A stretch of 64,000 bases of DNA from Shouchella shacheensis (GCF_001484965.1 NZ_KQ947394.1:124001-188000), one strand, 5' to 3'; numbered from the stretch's first letter, positions 34,731-43,228 are shown. A program made the numbers and translations. The notes: generated by a model from the sequence alone, not told the origin.

Positions 34731-35229
34731 ATGATTCAGACCGCGTCTGTTCTCACTGTTTTATTAGAGCCACACAACATACAGCCTATTGTTGTTGGTG
34801 GCTTGTCGGTGGAAATATATACCGAGCAAGACTACTCAACAAGAGATATTGATTTTGTAGCCGATGGATATTCTAAAATATCAGATACTTATGAATCTAG
34901 GCTTCCAAAAACAAGGAAAAGATTTTTTCCATAAAGAAGCTGAAATAGCAATTGAAATTCCATCCAATAGCCTAGAGGGTGACTATGAAAGAGTTTTCAA
35001 GGTCGACCTTCAGGATGGAAAATTTATCTACCTTATTGGCAGAGAGGATATCATCATGGACCGATTGCGAGCAGCCGTTCATTGGAAAAGTGAAGAAGAC
35101 TCTAAATGGGGTTTTCAGCTTCTTGCTCGAAACCTAGCGCAAGTCGATAAAGATTACTTATATGACCGGATAGAGACCATGGAAGAGGAAACCCTTCTAA
35201 CTGAATGGTTTAATAGACTGAAGAGATGA
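34731..35229 (+). pseudogene. DUF6036/nucleotidyltransferase-like protein, frameshifted
   Basis: The N-terminal part (IQPIVVGGLSVEIYTEQDYSTRDIDFVADG) has the GG and DxD motif of the minimal nucleotidyltransferase fold. The frame breaks near 34893: the continuation, MNLGFQKQGKDFFHKE to VDLQDGKFIYLIGREDIIMDRLRAAVHWK, lies in the next frame. Before the first ATG the same frame remains open back to 34662 without a good start. Either the gene is dead or the shift is a sequencing error. The C-terminal half (IGREDIIMDRLRAA) is typical of this family. Confidence 0.65.
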
Positions 35230-35266
35230 CAAGCTTCCATGTGTGCAGGCATTTAGTGTAACGAGA

Positions 35267-35301
35267 GAGCAGCGCGTTTCCCGTCACACACCGCGCTGCT
35301 C
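35267..35301. terminator. Hairpin between converging genes
   Basis: GAGCAGCGCG pairs with CGCGCTGCTC over 10 bases around a 15-base loop. It lies between the converging nucleotidyltransferase-like gene and the SWIM-finger gene. There is no T run, so the terminator role is uncertain. Confidence 0.4.
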
Positions 35302-35390
35302 CTCACTCGACAGGCTCCCTCTTCAGATACAGTGATCGCATCAACGTACACTCTTGTTCTTCTTTGCTCCGAAGAAGCCGTTTTCCCTTC

Positions 35391-37085
35391 CTACCGAGTG
35401 TCCACTTTCATTAACTCATCACGAAAAGCAGGTTTCCTTGGAAATTTAGCCAGCAGTTTTTGCACGATCTGCCTCGCTTCTTCCTGACCTCCTATTTGCT
35501 TTAGCTTCCGGATGATTTTGCAAACGTCGGCATACTGTTTCCTATCGGTTGAGTGATCCGCTTGATTTTCAATATGGATTAAAAACAACTCCTTAACCTC
35601 TTCAGGAAAGGATTCCTTTAAAAGTGGATGAAAGGTTTCAATCGTGTTTGGATGCTCCTTCACGTAAGCCAGGAGACGTGTGTACTCTTCTTCCTCGACT
35701 AAAATTTTCGTATAGATAGCGTTTCTTCTCCCGCCCTGCTCCAGTCTTTGTAGCAAATCCTTGTAAACAGCCACCCACTGTTCCTGCGAATACGTTTCTT
35801 TGAGTCGATCATAATACGAGAAGTCTCCATTCAATAGAAACTCCTTCCCAAGCTCCCTTTGCTTTTCGATTTGTCCAGAACGAGCGTAGGCGTCGAACCG
35901 AAATGCTTTCCAGCGGTTAACCAAGCCATGAAGCCCGCTCTCCTTCCCTTGCATTTCCCCTTCTTCCGCGAGACAAATGGCCTCGTCATACTCGGCTTTT
36001 TGTAAAGCTTCCCTTATAGCCATTTCTCGGAACTTTGGTAGATGGAGATGTTCCTTCACATAGTCGCGTGCCTGCTCATCTTCCGACTCATTTTTCATCT
36101 GCTGATAACGCATGAACGCGACTTCCTCAGAAAAGTAGTTCCTTGTCCATCCCCCGTCATTTTCCTTCGCCGTCAAAACAGAAGCTTGTCTCTCCCATTT
36201 TTCTCGCATCTCCTCCGTAAATACAAGCTGCGAGGCAAAACGAAGCAATGCCAGTTGCCAATCGGGCCAGCCCTCAAATTGCGACTGCGCTGATCCCTCC
36301 AACAGGCGCTGAAAAATAACCATTCTTCCCTCTTGCATCAATTGATCCTTTTCCATAATGTCATGCAAGCGTTCCAGACTCTCTTCAATCACATCCCCAA
36401 TGTCGCCGCTTGAATCATCCGCGAACTGGATAAGATCAGCCATTTCCTCCATGATACAAAGGTTGATCTCCACGGCTTGGGTCCATTCCTTATTTAGCAC
36501 GGCTTCTTCCGCTTTCTCGGCCACCAGTTCCGCCCCTTTAACGGCCTTCCCCGTATCTCGCCATCTCACAAATCCATGATGGTCTTCACATTCTTCAATG
36601 TAGGTCTGAATGATTTTTCGATATCCATCGAGCTCACCAGACCCCCTGCCGTCCTCTTCTACATAAAGTCTCACCCGCTGTTCTACCTTTCTATGCTCGT
36701 CCGCAAGCAAACCGATCAAATAAATAAGACTGTCCTTGCTCTCATTCTCAAGCAATGCCTTTAGGGATGTATCCTCACGCCTTGAGGTCTCGCTACGTTG
36801 TGTGTTAATCACTTCTTTCCTATCCTCTTGAAGCATAAGCAATACCGCCGCGATATGCTTACAGAACAGTCCATAATCATACGGACAATCGCACTCAGCC
36901 GAGAGCACATCCTCTTCTTCATCAAGTTGGACATACACCTCGTACACATCACTGCCTTCCACCTCGCCCCGGAAACGCAAATGATCCAATGCTTCTACCG
37001 ACAGCACGTGGCCGCGACGAACATAGTCTCTCCCTCTATCCACTATGTTTGCATCCATGTGACTGTGTAAATTGTAAAGGTTCAA
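35391..37085 (-). CDS. SWIM zinc-finger protein
   Basis: A 564-residue cytoplasmic protein whose N-terminal region has the SWIM motif AECDCPYDYGLFCKHIAAVLL (pattern CxC-x7-CxH) near residue 82, which should hold one zinc ion. The rest is helical and rich in Glu, with repeats similar to helical-repeat domains (DEAICLAEEGEM, FRFDAYARSGQIEKQRELG). In many Bacillaceae such a protein is encoded with a Snf2-type helicase, but none is in this window. Its job is unknown; SWIM fingers often bind DNA or proteins. Confidence 0.8.
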   Translation of the reverse strand: MNLYNLHSHMDANIVDRGRDYVRRGHVLSVEALDHLRFRGEVEGSDVYEVYVQLDEEEDVLSAECDCPYDYGLFCKHIAAVLLMLQEDRKEVINTQRSETSRREDTSLKALLENESKDSLIYLIGLLADEHRKVEQRVRLYVEEDGRGSGELDGYRKIIQTYIEECEDHHGFVRWRDTGKAVKGAELVAEKAEEAVLNKEWTQAVEINLCIMEEMADLIQFADDSSGDIGDVIEESLERLHDIMEKDQLMQEGRMVIFQRLLEGSAQSQFEGWPDWQLALLRFASQLVFTEEMREKWERQASVLTAKENDGGWTRNYFSEEVAFMRYQQMKNESEDEQARDYVKEHLHLPKFREMAIREALQKAEYDEAICLAEEGEMQGKESGLHGLVNRWKAFRFDAYARSGQIEKQRELGKEFLLNGDFSYYDRLKETYSQEQWVAVYKDLLQRLEQGGRRNAIYTKILVEEEEYTRLLAYVKEHPNTIETFHPLLKESFPEEVKELFLIHIENQADHSTDRKQYADVCKIIRKLKQIGGQEEARQIVQKLLAKFPRKPAFRDELMKVDTR

Positions 37086-37190
37086 GATTGCTCACTTCCT
37101 TTCGGTACGCTCATTATACGTTGTTTTAGGCTCAGATGTTAGTGCTTAGAGGGGTTCACAAAAATGGACCTTGAATAGACATAATTAAAA

Positions 37191-37220
37191 CCCCACTGCT
37201 TAGGAATTCTAAACCTGGGG
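37191..37220 (-). terminator. Minus-strand terminator after the HipA-like remnant
   Basis: CCCCA/TGGGG and an inner TTAG/CTAA stem form a hairpin. On the minus strand it is followed by TTTTAATTAT, and it lies between the gene at 37242 and the SWIM gene. Confidence 0.5.
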
Positions 37221-37241
37221 TCGATCCACTTTTTTGCCTTT

Positions 37242-37475
37242 CTAAAGGCGTGAAACAAGAAAGGAGCATAATACACACGGTCTAGCTGTGAGACAAGTGA
37301 AGCCTGCTTCTATCGCCTCGTGCAGCCCTCGTGACTTATGACCTTTGTAGTATTCAATGTAGTAGCCGTTTTCTTCACTGTGAATAAGGGTTCCCACATG
37401 ATACTTGCTTCTTGTCTCAAGGTTTTGCCACACAAGCCATAGTACCTGATTCATGACGGTTGCTCCTTTCTTCAA
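37242..37475 (-). CDS. Short HipA-like/HIRAN-type protein, C terminus frameshifted
   Basis: The 77-residue frame reads MNQVLWLVWQNLETRSKYHVGTLI, then YYIEYYKGH and LHEAIEAGFTCL. This resembles the first domain of longer HipA-like or HIRAN-type proteins. After GFTCL the next frame continues with LVSQLDRVYYAPFLFHAF, which fits the family better than the present tail, so the gene looks truncated by a frameshift near 37310. Its upstream region carries the GACAAC dyad bound, I infer, by the XRE protein. Family assignment is tentative. Confidence 0.5.
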   Translation of the reverse strand: MKKGATVMNQVLWLVWQNLETRSKYHVGTLIHSEENGYYIEYYKGHKSRGLHEAIEAGFTCLTARPCVLCSFLVSRL

Positions 37476-37604
37476 TTATCTCTTGAAGGCACTCACTCGG
37501 TTGATAGCTTAAAAACCTCTTGGATTTTTGTCTCTATCAAAATGAATCAAACAATTCTCAAATTATTATTTGACTAATAGACTGTAAAAGGTTATTCTAT
37601 AGAT

Positions 37605-37621
37605 GACAACGTTACGTTGTC
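37605..37621. promoter_or_regulatory. Near-perfect palindrome, candidate XRE operator 1
   Basis: GACAACGTTACGTTGTC has 8-base arms around a single central T. It lies between the XRE gene and the HipA-like remnant, about 130 bases before the latter's start. The outer GACAAC/GTTGTC half-sites recur at 37913-37929. Confidence 0.65.
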
Positions 37622-37630
37622 AAAAATCCA

Positions 37631-37852
37631 TTATTTCTTTTCTAAACTAAGCAATTCATTTATCTCCACTTCAAGCGTCTCACACAAAACAGCAAGAGTT
37701 TCTCGCTGATAACGCTGCGTTGTATCATTATAAAGCCGTCTCACCGTTTCGAACTTCAACCCTGACATGTCCGAGCATTTACGAATGGACCACCCTTTTT
37801 TATCCAGTATTTCTTTTAAGTTCGATTTGACAATGAACTGTGATTCTTCCAA
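37631..37852 (-). CDS. XRE-family DNA-binding protein
   Basis: A 73-residue protein that is all helix-turn-helix: NLKEILDKKGWSIRKCSDMSGLKFETVRRLYNDTT, then LAVLCETLEVEINELL. This is the Cro/C1 pattern of small regulators in Bacillaceae. Two copies of a GACAAC/GTTGTC dyad flank the gene, one before it (37913) and one behind its stop (37605), so autorepression and control of both neighbours are likely. Confidence 0.85.
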   Translation of the reverse strand: MEESQFIVKSNLKEILDKKGWSIRKCSDMSGLKFETVRRLYNDTTQRYQRETLAVLCETLEVEINELLSLEKK

Positions 37853-37912
37853 GAAGACCCCACCCTTGTAGATTCGTCTGAAGTCAGTATAGCAAAATGA
37901 AAACGCCCATAT

Positions 37913-37929
37913 GACAACGTTTTGTTGTC
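37913..37929. promoter_or_regulatory. Palindrome, candidate XRE operator 2
   Basis: GACAACGTTTTGTTGTC has 6-base arms GACAAC/GTTGTC spaced by five bases. It lies between the XRE gene (60 bases from its start) and the plus-strand gene at 37960 (31 bases from its start), so it can control both. Confidence 0.65.
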
Positions 37930-37959
37930 TAAAACAAACCTATTAAGGAGGTCTCCCCC

Positions 37960-38316
37960 ATGTCCTTACGTGAAGTCATAGTTATTGAAGACCATTCTCG
38001 ACAAGGCGAAAGTATCGTTATCGAACACACAGGATGGGTCAACGAAGATGCCCGCATGGTCTATTATGCCGATGATGAAGACGCCCTCTTGATTCTGGCA
38101 GACGTCAAAAGCTACAAAGGAGCGAATCGATACGAAATTCACCCTTTTGGCACAGTGATTCTCCTCTCTATCCCTGAGGGGGAGGAATTTGAAAAGAAAG
38201 AACTTCAGCTTCTATTAGAGAAACTTAAGGGTATGTCCTTTCTTCATTATGCGAAAGTGCTGGCGGATCGTTGTACCGTAACAAATCTAGGGTTGGAGCG
38301 GGTGTTTTATTCCTAA
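37960..38316 (+). CDS. Conserved-looking hypothetical protein
   Basis: 118 residues, AAGGAGG at good distance before the ATG. The sequence has strands (EVIVIEDHSRQGESIVIEHTGWV, ARMVYYADDEDALLILADVKSY) and a C-terminal helix region. I do not recognise the family. It is divergent from the XRE gene across the second palindrome, and its 3' end overlaps that of the converging DUF4145-like gene by 30 bases. Confidence 0.7.
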   Translation: MSLREVIVIEDHSRQGESIVIEHTGWVNEDARMVYYADDEDALLILADVKSYKGANRYEIHPFGTVILLSIPEGEEFEKKELQLLLEKLKGMSFLHYAKVLADRCTVTNLGLERVFYS

Positions 38317-38703
38317 CGGATGGCCACCCCAAAACACCTTCCCCTCCGCAAGGTACCAGCCGGCAAGGTCATACAAATGCCGATGGGCGACAATCGCCTG
38401 TTCCACCGTACCGTAGCTTGCTTCGTAAGCGGCCTTGTTTCCTTCCCTTCGGACCCAGTCAAACGTTCGTTGCTGTTCCTCTTCAATGATGCCTTTGCGC
38501 TGCAGCTTCCGAACGCGATCCACCTGTTTGACCTCATACACTTCGGAAATGGCTTCTTTTTCGTTTAGAAGCAGCGCCAACTTCTCAGCAAAAATTCGCG
38601 CTTTCGACAAGACCGCCTGAGGTTCTTTAAAAAGGAGACGCTCGATTTCTTTCCCAAGCTGATACAAATCGGGTGAGATTCTTTCTAAAAAATCAAGTCC
38701 CAT
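38287..38703 (-). CDS. DUF4145-like protein
   Basis: ATG at 38703 (MGLDFLERISPDLYQLG) gives 138 residues, with AAAGGG nearby; the frame to 38736 adds a doubtful lead. The pattern (REIERLL-like helix, LSKARIFAEKLALLL, VDRVRKLQRKGIIEEEQQRTFDWVRREGNKAAYEASYG) matches DUF4145, often the N-terminal domain of restriction or helicase proteins. Here it stands alone. The start and ending are uncertain, so it may be a shortened relative. Confidence 0.6.
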   Translation of the reverse strand: MGLDFLERISPDLYQLGKEIERLLFKEPQAVLSKARIFAEKLALLLNEKEAISEVYEVKQVDRVRKLQRKGIIEEEQQRTFDWVRREGNKAAYEASYGTVEQAIVAHRHLYDLAGWYLAEGKVFWGGHPLGIKHPLQP

Positions 38704-38826
38704 GGCCCAAACCCTTTCTATTAGCCTAGTGATCATCTTTATCTTGTTTCCATTTTAACTGATAATAGCCCACTATTCATAGTCCACAATCAGTCATCAC
38801 GTTACAATCTTCCACGACATGCAAAA

Positions 38827-38849
38827 CCCCTGACACTCCCTGTCAGGGG
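38827..38849 (-). terminator. Terminator of the DUF4352 lipoprotein gene
   Basis: CCCCTGACA pairs perfectly with TGTCAGGGG around five bases. On the minus strand it is followed by TTTTGC and lies 8 bases after the lipoprotein gene's stop. Confidence 0.8.
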
Positions 38850-38857
38850 TCCGAATA

Positions 38858-39412
38858 CTAAAGTTCTTCAATCGTCCAAATCGCTTGCCCACTGGTGAAC
38901 GGATTTTCAAAGATGAATTCGTAGGCTTCAGAGTCGTCTACATCAAATGCTACTTCCCCGCGCATGTCCCGCCCAGAGCCAATCTCGCCATCTAGAGATC
39001 CTTTGGCTTCTGTATACAAGGCCACATCATGCGTGTACCCTTCGCCGTCTTGAAGACTCATTTGCATGAGCGTCGAGATATTAGCGGATTCCTCCGTCGT
39101 GTTCGCAATGGTTAGATCAAGGATCACATAATGGCCGTTTTCTGGCGTCTCCCATTCCGAACCTTCGCTGGTGTACGCGTCATTGAGCGTAATCTCCAGC
39201 CCGTCAAAGTTCATCGTATCGCCCGTGGAGATCGTGTCCTCGACAACCTCATCCTCCGTCGCTTCCTCGTCATTTGTTGATTCCTCGCTTGCCTGCGCTT
39301 CCGTTTCCTCGGCACCTGCCTCTTGATCGACCTGTTCCACCGCAGATTCTTCGCACGCACCAAGCAGTACAAGCGTCGCCGCCATTCCCATGAGTCCTAC
39401 ATACGTTTTCAT
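38858..39412 (-). CDS. DUF4352-type acidic lipoprotein
   Basis: Start at MKTYVGLMG with GAGGGGG before it gives 184 residues. The lipobox is LLGACEE with Cys18. A strongly acidic linker of about 40 residues (EEATEDEVVEDT and similar) leads to an immunoglobulin-like telokin fold (FDGLEITLNDAYTSEGSEW, YVILDLTIANTTEESANIS), the DUF4352 pattern. Such proteins sit on the outer face of the membrane; the role is unknown. The acid-rich linker suits a salt- or alkali-tolerant organism. Confidence 0.8.
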   Translation of the reverse strand: MKTYVGLMGMAATLVLLGACEESAVEQVDQEAGAEETEAQASEESTNDEEATEDEVVEDTISTGDTMNFDGLEITLNDAYTSEGSEWETPENGHYVILDLTIANTTEESANISTLMQMSLQDGEGYTHDVALYTEAKGSLDGEIGSGRDMRGEVAFDVDDSEAYEFIFENPFTSGQAIWTIEEL

Positions 39413-39539
39413 TCCCGTTTTCCCCCTCAAAGATGTGTTTTCACTTGCTCTATGGATTCATCTTACCTTTAGGGGTGACAACTACTGTCAGGGATGAGAA
39501 AAAAATTTTAAGCAATTGGTAACGATTTCTTGACAGGTA

Positions 39540-40547
39540 TTATGTATAACGCTGCATTTGCTTTTGAAATTCCTCACGCAACTCTTTGCGCACATCTTCC
39601 GGTTCAAGCACCTCCGCATCAAGACCGAACCCACGGACCCAGCGCAGGAATTCCTTTCTGCTTTTTAGCGTCGCTTCAAGCAGTACGGAACCGTCTTCCT
39701 CTATTACCACATCCGTTTTTGCATAAAAGGTAAATTCGTGAACGTAGCGAGCAATGTCTTTGTGAAATCGAACGCGAAAGGTGGTTTCTTCCTCGTCATC
39801 TGCGAAGATTGTCCAACGATTGGCTAAATACTCGTCCAAGTTGAAGGTCGGCGCGATCTCAAATGTCTTTTCCAGCAGCTTCACAGTCCGAAAGCGATTC
39901 AACCGAAAAATGCGAAAGTCCTCTCGCTTCGTGCAATACGCAGTCACATAGAGGTGACCACTCCGAGGCAAGATGTAGTACGGGTGAATGATTCGCGTTG
40001 AAGTGGTATCCCTATAGATCGCATAGTAGTCAATCTCAATTTCTCGGTTTTCGGCGATGGCTTGAAAAAGAAGCGGCATCACTTGATGCGTGTCTTTCTC
40101 ACCAGCTTGATCATGAATACGAATCCGCTCTCCCAGCTCTTCACTCAGCGAAAGCAACTGAGGAGTTGCAGCCTCGCGTGTTAGCCCTTTCATTTTCTCT
40201 AAGCCTGATTTGTAGGCATGATGAACCGGGTGTTCGCTAGAAATAATCTCATTTGTCACTAAAGGGTAGACGGTCAACGCGAGCCACTCTTCTTGGGATA
40301 ACTTCCGAGTTGGGGCACGGGGGCCTTGAATCAAACGGTAGCCGAACTTACCTTCCACCACATAATAAACGCCGACACTTTCTAGCAATGCCATATCTCT
40401 GCGAATCGTTCGCACGGAGGTATGACAGTACTCCGCAAGCTCACCCGCTGTTACTGTCTCTCGCTCGTTAAGAAGATTCAACACTGTGAACAGGCGCTCC
40501 GCCTTTTTAACATCCCGTGTAACCGATGGTTGAGCCATGCTGGACAT
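39540..40547 (-). CDS. WYL-domain transcriptional regulator (DeoR-type HTH)
   Basis: 335 residues. The N-terminal helix-turn-helix is VLNLLNERETVTAGELAEYCHTSVRTIRRDMALLE (residues 22-56). The WYL domain follows, with REIEIDYYAIYRDTTSTRIIHPYYIL and GHLYVTAYCTKREDFRIFRLNRF, which binds small molecules or nucleic acid. A C-terminal WCX-type extension reaches the end. WYL proteins control DNA damage, defence or metabolic genes. The gene is divergent from the antiterminator gene. Confidence 0.88.
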   Translation of the reverse strand: MSSMAQPSVTRDVKKAERLFTVLNLLNERETVTAGELAEYCHTSVRTIRRDMALLESVGVYYVVEGKFGYRLIQGPRAPTRKLSQEEWLALTVYPLVTNEIISSEHPVHHAYKSGLEKMKGLTREAATPQLLSLSEELGERIRIHDQAGEKDTHQVMPLLFQAIAENREIEIDYYAIYRDTTSTRIIHPYYILPRSGHLYVTAYCTKREDFRIFRLNRFRTVKLLEKTFEIAPTFNLDEYLANRWTIFADDEEETTFRVRFHKDIARYVHEFTFYAKTDVVIEEDGSVLLEATLKSRKEFLRWVRGFGLDAEVLEPEDVRKELREEFQKQMQRYT

Positions 40548-40682
40548 CCTCTCATTTTAAGTTGATGGTGCTGCTTCTCATAGTGTACGTGAGTCGAGAG
40601 GAGGGTGTCAAAAGGTGGAGAGCTTTCCTTCTAACAATTATTTTACTTTGCCTTACCCCACCACATCATTTTTCACTATTCA

Positions 40683-40755
40683 TTTACTCAAGCCCCGTCT
40701 TATCATATAATAGGCTTATAGTAAAGGGTGTTACTGATTCGATCAGGCATTACTT
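40683..40755 (+). promoter_or_regulatory. Promoter and GlcT-like RAT before the antiterminator gene
   Basis: TTTACT (40683-40688) and TATAAT (40706-40711) are 17 bases apart. Just after the likely start lies GGGTGTTACTGATTCGATCA then GGCAT (40726-40750). This closely resembles the ribonucleic antiterminator of B. subtilis ptsG as I remember it. No terminator with a T tract follows in the leader, which is unlike ptsG. Confidence 0.6.
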
Positions 40756-40785
40756 TCTGGTTTCGTTCAGGGGGAGGTCAATGGA

Positions 40786-41625
40786 ATGTACCTCATCAAG
40801 TCTTTCAATAACAATATTGCTTTAGTTAAAGACGCCTCCGGAACGGAATGGATCGTCCTTGGAACTGGGGTTGGCTTTGGCAAGGAAAAAGGCGAGGCCG
40901 TTGACGAATTAGCCATCAAGCGAAAATTTATTGCCGAAACTTCAGCGAAAACACGTCAGCCTTTTTTAGAAATGGTTGATCAAATCCCGGTCTCGATATT
41001 TGAAACCACCGCCAATATGATGAAAACCGCGGAAGCCGTTATTGGTGTGAAACTCAGCCATCATCTGTTTTTATCGCTTGCGGATCACTTAAACTTTGCC
41101 ATACAGCGTGTGAAGGATAATGTCGATGATCTGCATATGGATCGATGGGAGCTACAAAAGCTCTACTCGAAAGAACATCAAGCAGCGGTAAAAGCGATCC
41201 GGGTGGTCTATGACGAGCTAGATGTGCTACTCCCAAGAAGCGAAGAGTCGTTTTTAACCTACCACTTTGTGAATGCGCAAGGACCCCGTCACCAACTGTC
41301 CGAAACCATGAAAATGACGGAAGTGATAAACCGTATCATTGAAATTATTGAATACCATTATGAGATGCAGCTAAATGAAGAGTCGGCCAACTACTCCCGT
41401 TTGCTCACGCATCTTCGTTATTTTGTTCTGCGTCAGCTGCATGAAGAAAACCTGGACCAAAACGAGTTGGACCAGGACATGATTCATATGATTAAAGATA
41501 AGTATTCCTACGCCTATGAATGCGTGGAAAAAATCTCCCGTTTTTTAGCAAAGCGTTATGAATGGGATCTTTCAGTCAACGAAAAACTGTATCTCACCCT
41601 CCATATTTGGAGATTAATCACATAA
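40786..41625 (+). CDS. BglG/LicT/GlcT-family transcriptional antiterminator
   Basis: 279 residues: a CAT RNA-binding domain (1-55; MYLIKSFNNNIALVKDASGTEW, GFGKEKGEAVD) and two PTS regulation domains. PRD1 carries DHLNFAI and YHFVNAQ, and PRD2 carries LLTHLRYF and LYLTLHIWRL; their histidines are the usual phosphorylation sites. The protein binds a RAT in the mRNA and stops terminator formation when the PTS sugar is present. The two RAT-like sites here, in its own leader and before the NagE-like gene, are the likely targets. Ordinary family length. Confidence 0.9.
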   Translation: MYLIKSFNNNIALVKDASGTEWIVLGTGVGFGKEKGEAVDELAIKRKFIAETSAKTRQPFLEMVDQIPVSIFETTANMMKTAEAVIGVKLSHHLFLSLADHLNFAIQRVKDNVDDLHMDRWELQKLYSKEHQAAVKAIRVVYDELDVLLPRSEESFLTYHFVNAQGPRHQLSETMKMTEVINRIIEIIEYHYEMQLNEESANYSRLLTHLRYFVLRQLHEENLDQNELDQDMIHMIKDKYSYAYECVEKISRFLAKRYEWDLSVNEKLYLTLHIWRLIT

Positions 41626-41631
41626 TCATTT

Positions 41632-41716
41632 GGAGTGCTACTGGTAAAACAGGCATAACCCAATTAGCAAACGTCCATCCTATCTAGGAACGGACTTACG
41701 CTATTTGGGTTTTTTT
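41632..41716 (+). terminator. RAT overlapping an intrinsic terminator (leader of the PTS permease gene)
   Basis: The RAT-like sequence GGAGTGCTACTGGTAAAACA then GGCATAACCC (41632-41661) overlaps the 5' arm of a long hairpin (41657-41709). Its arms AACCCAA...TAGC and GCTA...TTGGGTT are followed by a T run. Binding of the antiterminator to the RAT should prevent the hairpin and let transcription reach the PTS gene at 41762. Confidence 0.75.
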
Positions 41717-41761
41717 ATGGCCTTTTTTATAAAAACTCATAGAAGAAAGGGTGAAAGAGTT

Positions 41762-43216
41762 ATGATGAATTATTTGCAGCGACTGGGCCGGTCGCTCATG
41801 CTTCCCGTTGCCGTTTTGCCGGCAGCGGGGATCCTGCTCGGGGTCGGAGCTTGGATTGGGGCCACGCCGTGGGGGGAAGGCAGTAGCATTGCTGCTTTTC
41901 TTGAAACGGCCGGCGGGTCGTTGATCGACAATATGGGGCTGTTGTTTGCGCTCGGTGTCGCACTGGGCTTGTCTAAGGATAAAGATGGTTCCGCCGCGTT
42001 AAGTGGGTTGGTCGCCTTCTTAGTGATTACAAACTTATTGTCTCTCGGCTCCGTGGCCGAGCTGACTAATCAGGCTGAGGAGAATGTGAATGCGGCTTTT
42101 GGTGTCATAGAGACCCAGTTCATCGGAATTATTTCAGGGGTCGTTGCTTCGATTATGTACAATCGCTTCAGTCATGTGCAGTTGCCAGATGCATTTGCCT
42201 TCTTTAGCGGTAAACGGCTGGTTCCGATTGTCACAGCTGCTTTCATGCTCATTCTGTCAGGCCTTCTTTTCTTTTTATGGCCGTTTATCTATACAGGACT
42301 CGTCTCCTTTGGTACATGGATCAGCCGGCTTGACTTTATTGGCGCTGGTTTGTATGGCTTCTTTAACCGCCTCTTGATCCCAACGGGCCTGCATCACGCC
42401 CTGAACTCGGTCTTCTGGTTTGATGTGGCTGGCATTAACGATATCGGGAATTTCTGGAATAGCACAGGTGAGCTAGGCATCACCGGGAGATATATGGCAG
42501 GCTTCTTTCCCATCATGATGTTCGGGTTGCCTGCAGCAGCACTGGCGATATACCATACGGCACACGAAAGCAAAAAGAAACAAATTGGCTCGTTAATGCT
42601 TGCTGCTGGTTTTGCAGCCTTTCTGACAGGTGTCACAGAACCGCTTGAATTTGCGTTCATGTTTGTTGCCCCGTTTCTCTATGTTGTACACGCCGCTTTA
42701 ACTGGGTTATCCTTGGCGATTGCTGCCTTTTTCCAATGGACCGCCGGTTTCAGTTTCAGCGCTGGATTGCTGGATTTCATTTTGAGTTTCCCGCTTCCAC
42801 TTGCGAATCAGCCTTGGATGTTGCTTGTTCAGGGGCTTGTCTTTGCCGTGATCTATTACTTCCTGTTCCGTTTCCTCATCGTGAAATTTAACATCACGAC
42901 ACCTGGGCGTGAGCCTGTAGGAGAAAGCTTGGATGAATCAGACAATGACCTAGAGGAAGGAACCTCAAAGATAGGGGCAATGGCCGCTACCATTTATGAA
43001 GGCCTTGGCGGCGATGACAACGTCCTTTCTGTCGACAACTGTGTCACACGTCTGCGTCTTGAAGTGAAGGATATGAATCAAGTCGATCAGGCGAAAATTA
43101 AAAGTACCGGTGTGCCGGGCATTAATGTCGTGTCTGATCATAACATTCAAGTCGTCGTTGGAACGCAAGTACAGTTTGTGGCCGATGAGATTGAAAAGAT
43201 TCGAAAAGGAAACTAA
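41762..43216 (+). CDS. nagE: PTS EIICB permease, N-acetylglucosamine (NagE)-like
   Basis: 484 residues starting at MMNYLQRLGRSLMLPVAVLPAA. The EIIC part (1-400) contains FFNRLLIPTGLHHALNSVFWF, MSGFFPIMMFG-like MAGFFPIMMFGLPAAALA and FLTGVTEPLEFAFMF, as in E. coli NagE. The EIIB part (about 415-480) has the phosphorylated Cys in VDNCVTRLRLEV. No EIIA domain is present, so another EIIA must supply phosphate. It should take up and phosphorylate an amino sugar or glucose. Transcription is probably controlled by the RAT-terminator before it. Confidence 0.83.
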   Translation: MMNYLQRLGRSLMLPVAVLPAAGILLGVGAWIGATPWGEGSSIAAFLETAGGSLIDNMGLLFALGVALGLSKDKDGSAALSGLVAFLVITNLLSLGSVAELTNQAEENVNAAFGVIETQFIGIISGVVASIMYNRFSHVQLPDAFAFFSGKRLVPIVTAAFMLILSGLLFFLWPFIYTGLVSFGTWISRLDFIGAGLYGFFNRLLIPTGLHHALNSVFWFDVAGINDIGNFWNSTGELGITGRYMAGFFPIMMFGLPAAALAIYHTAHESKKKQIGSLMLAAGFAAFLTGVTEPLEFAFMFVAPFLYVVHAALTGLSLAIAAFFQWTAGFSFSAGLLDFILSFPLPLANQPWMLLVQGLVFAVIYYFLFRFLIVKFNITTPGREPVGESLDESDNDLEEGTSKIGAMAATIYEGLGGDDNVLSVDNCVTRLRLEVKDMNQVDQAKIKSTGVPGINVVSDHNIQVVVGTQVQFVADEIEKIRKGN

Positions 43217-43228
43217 AGCACGCAAGAG

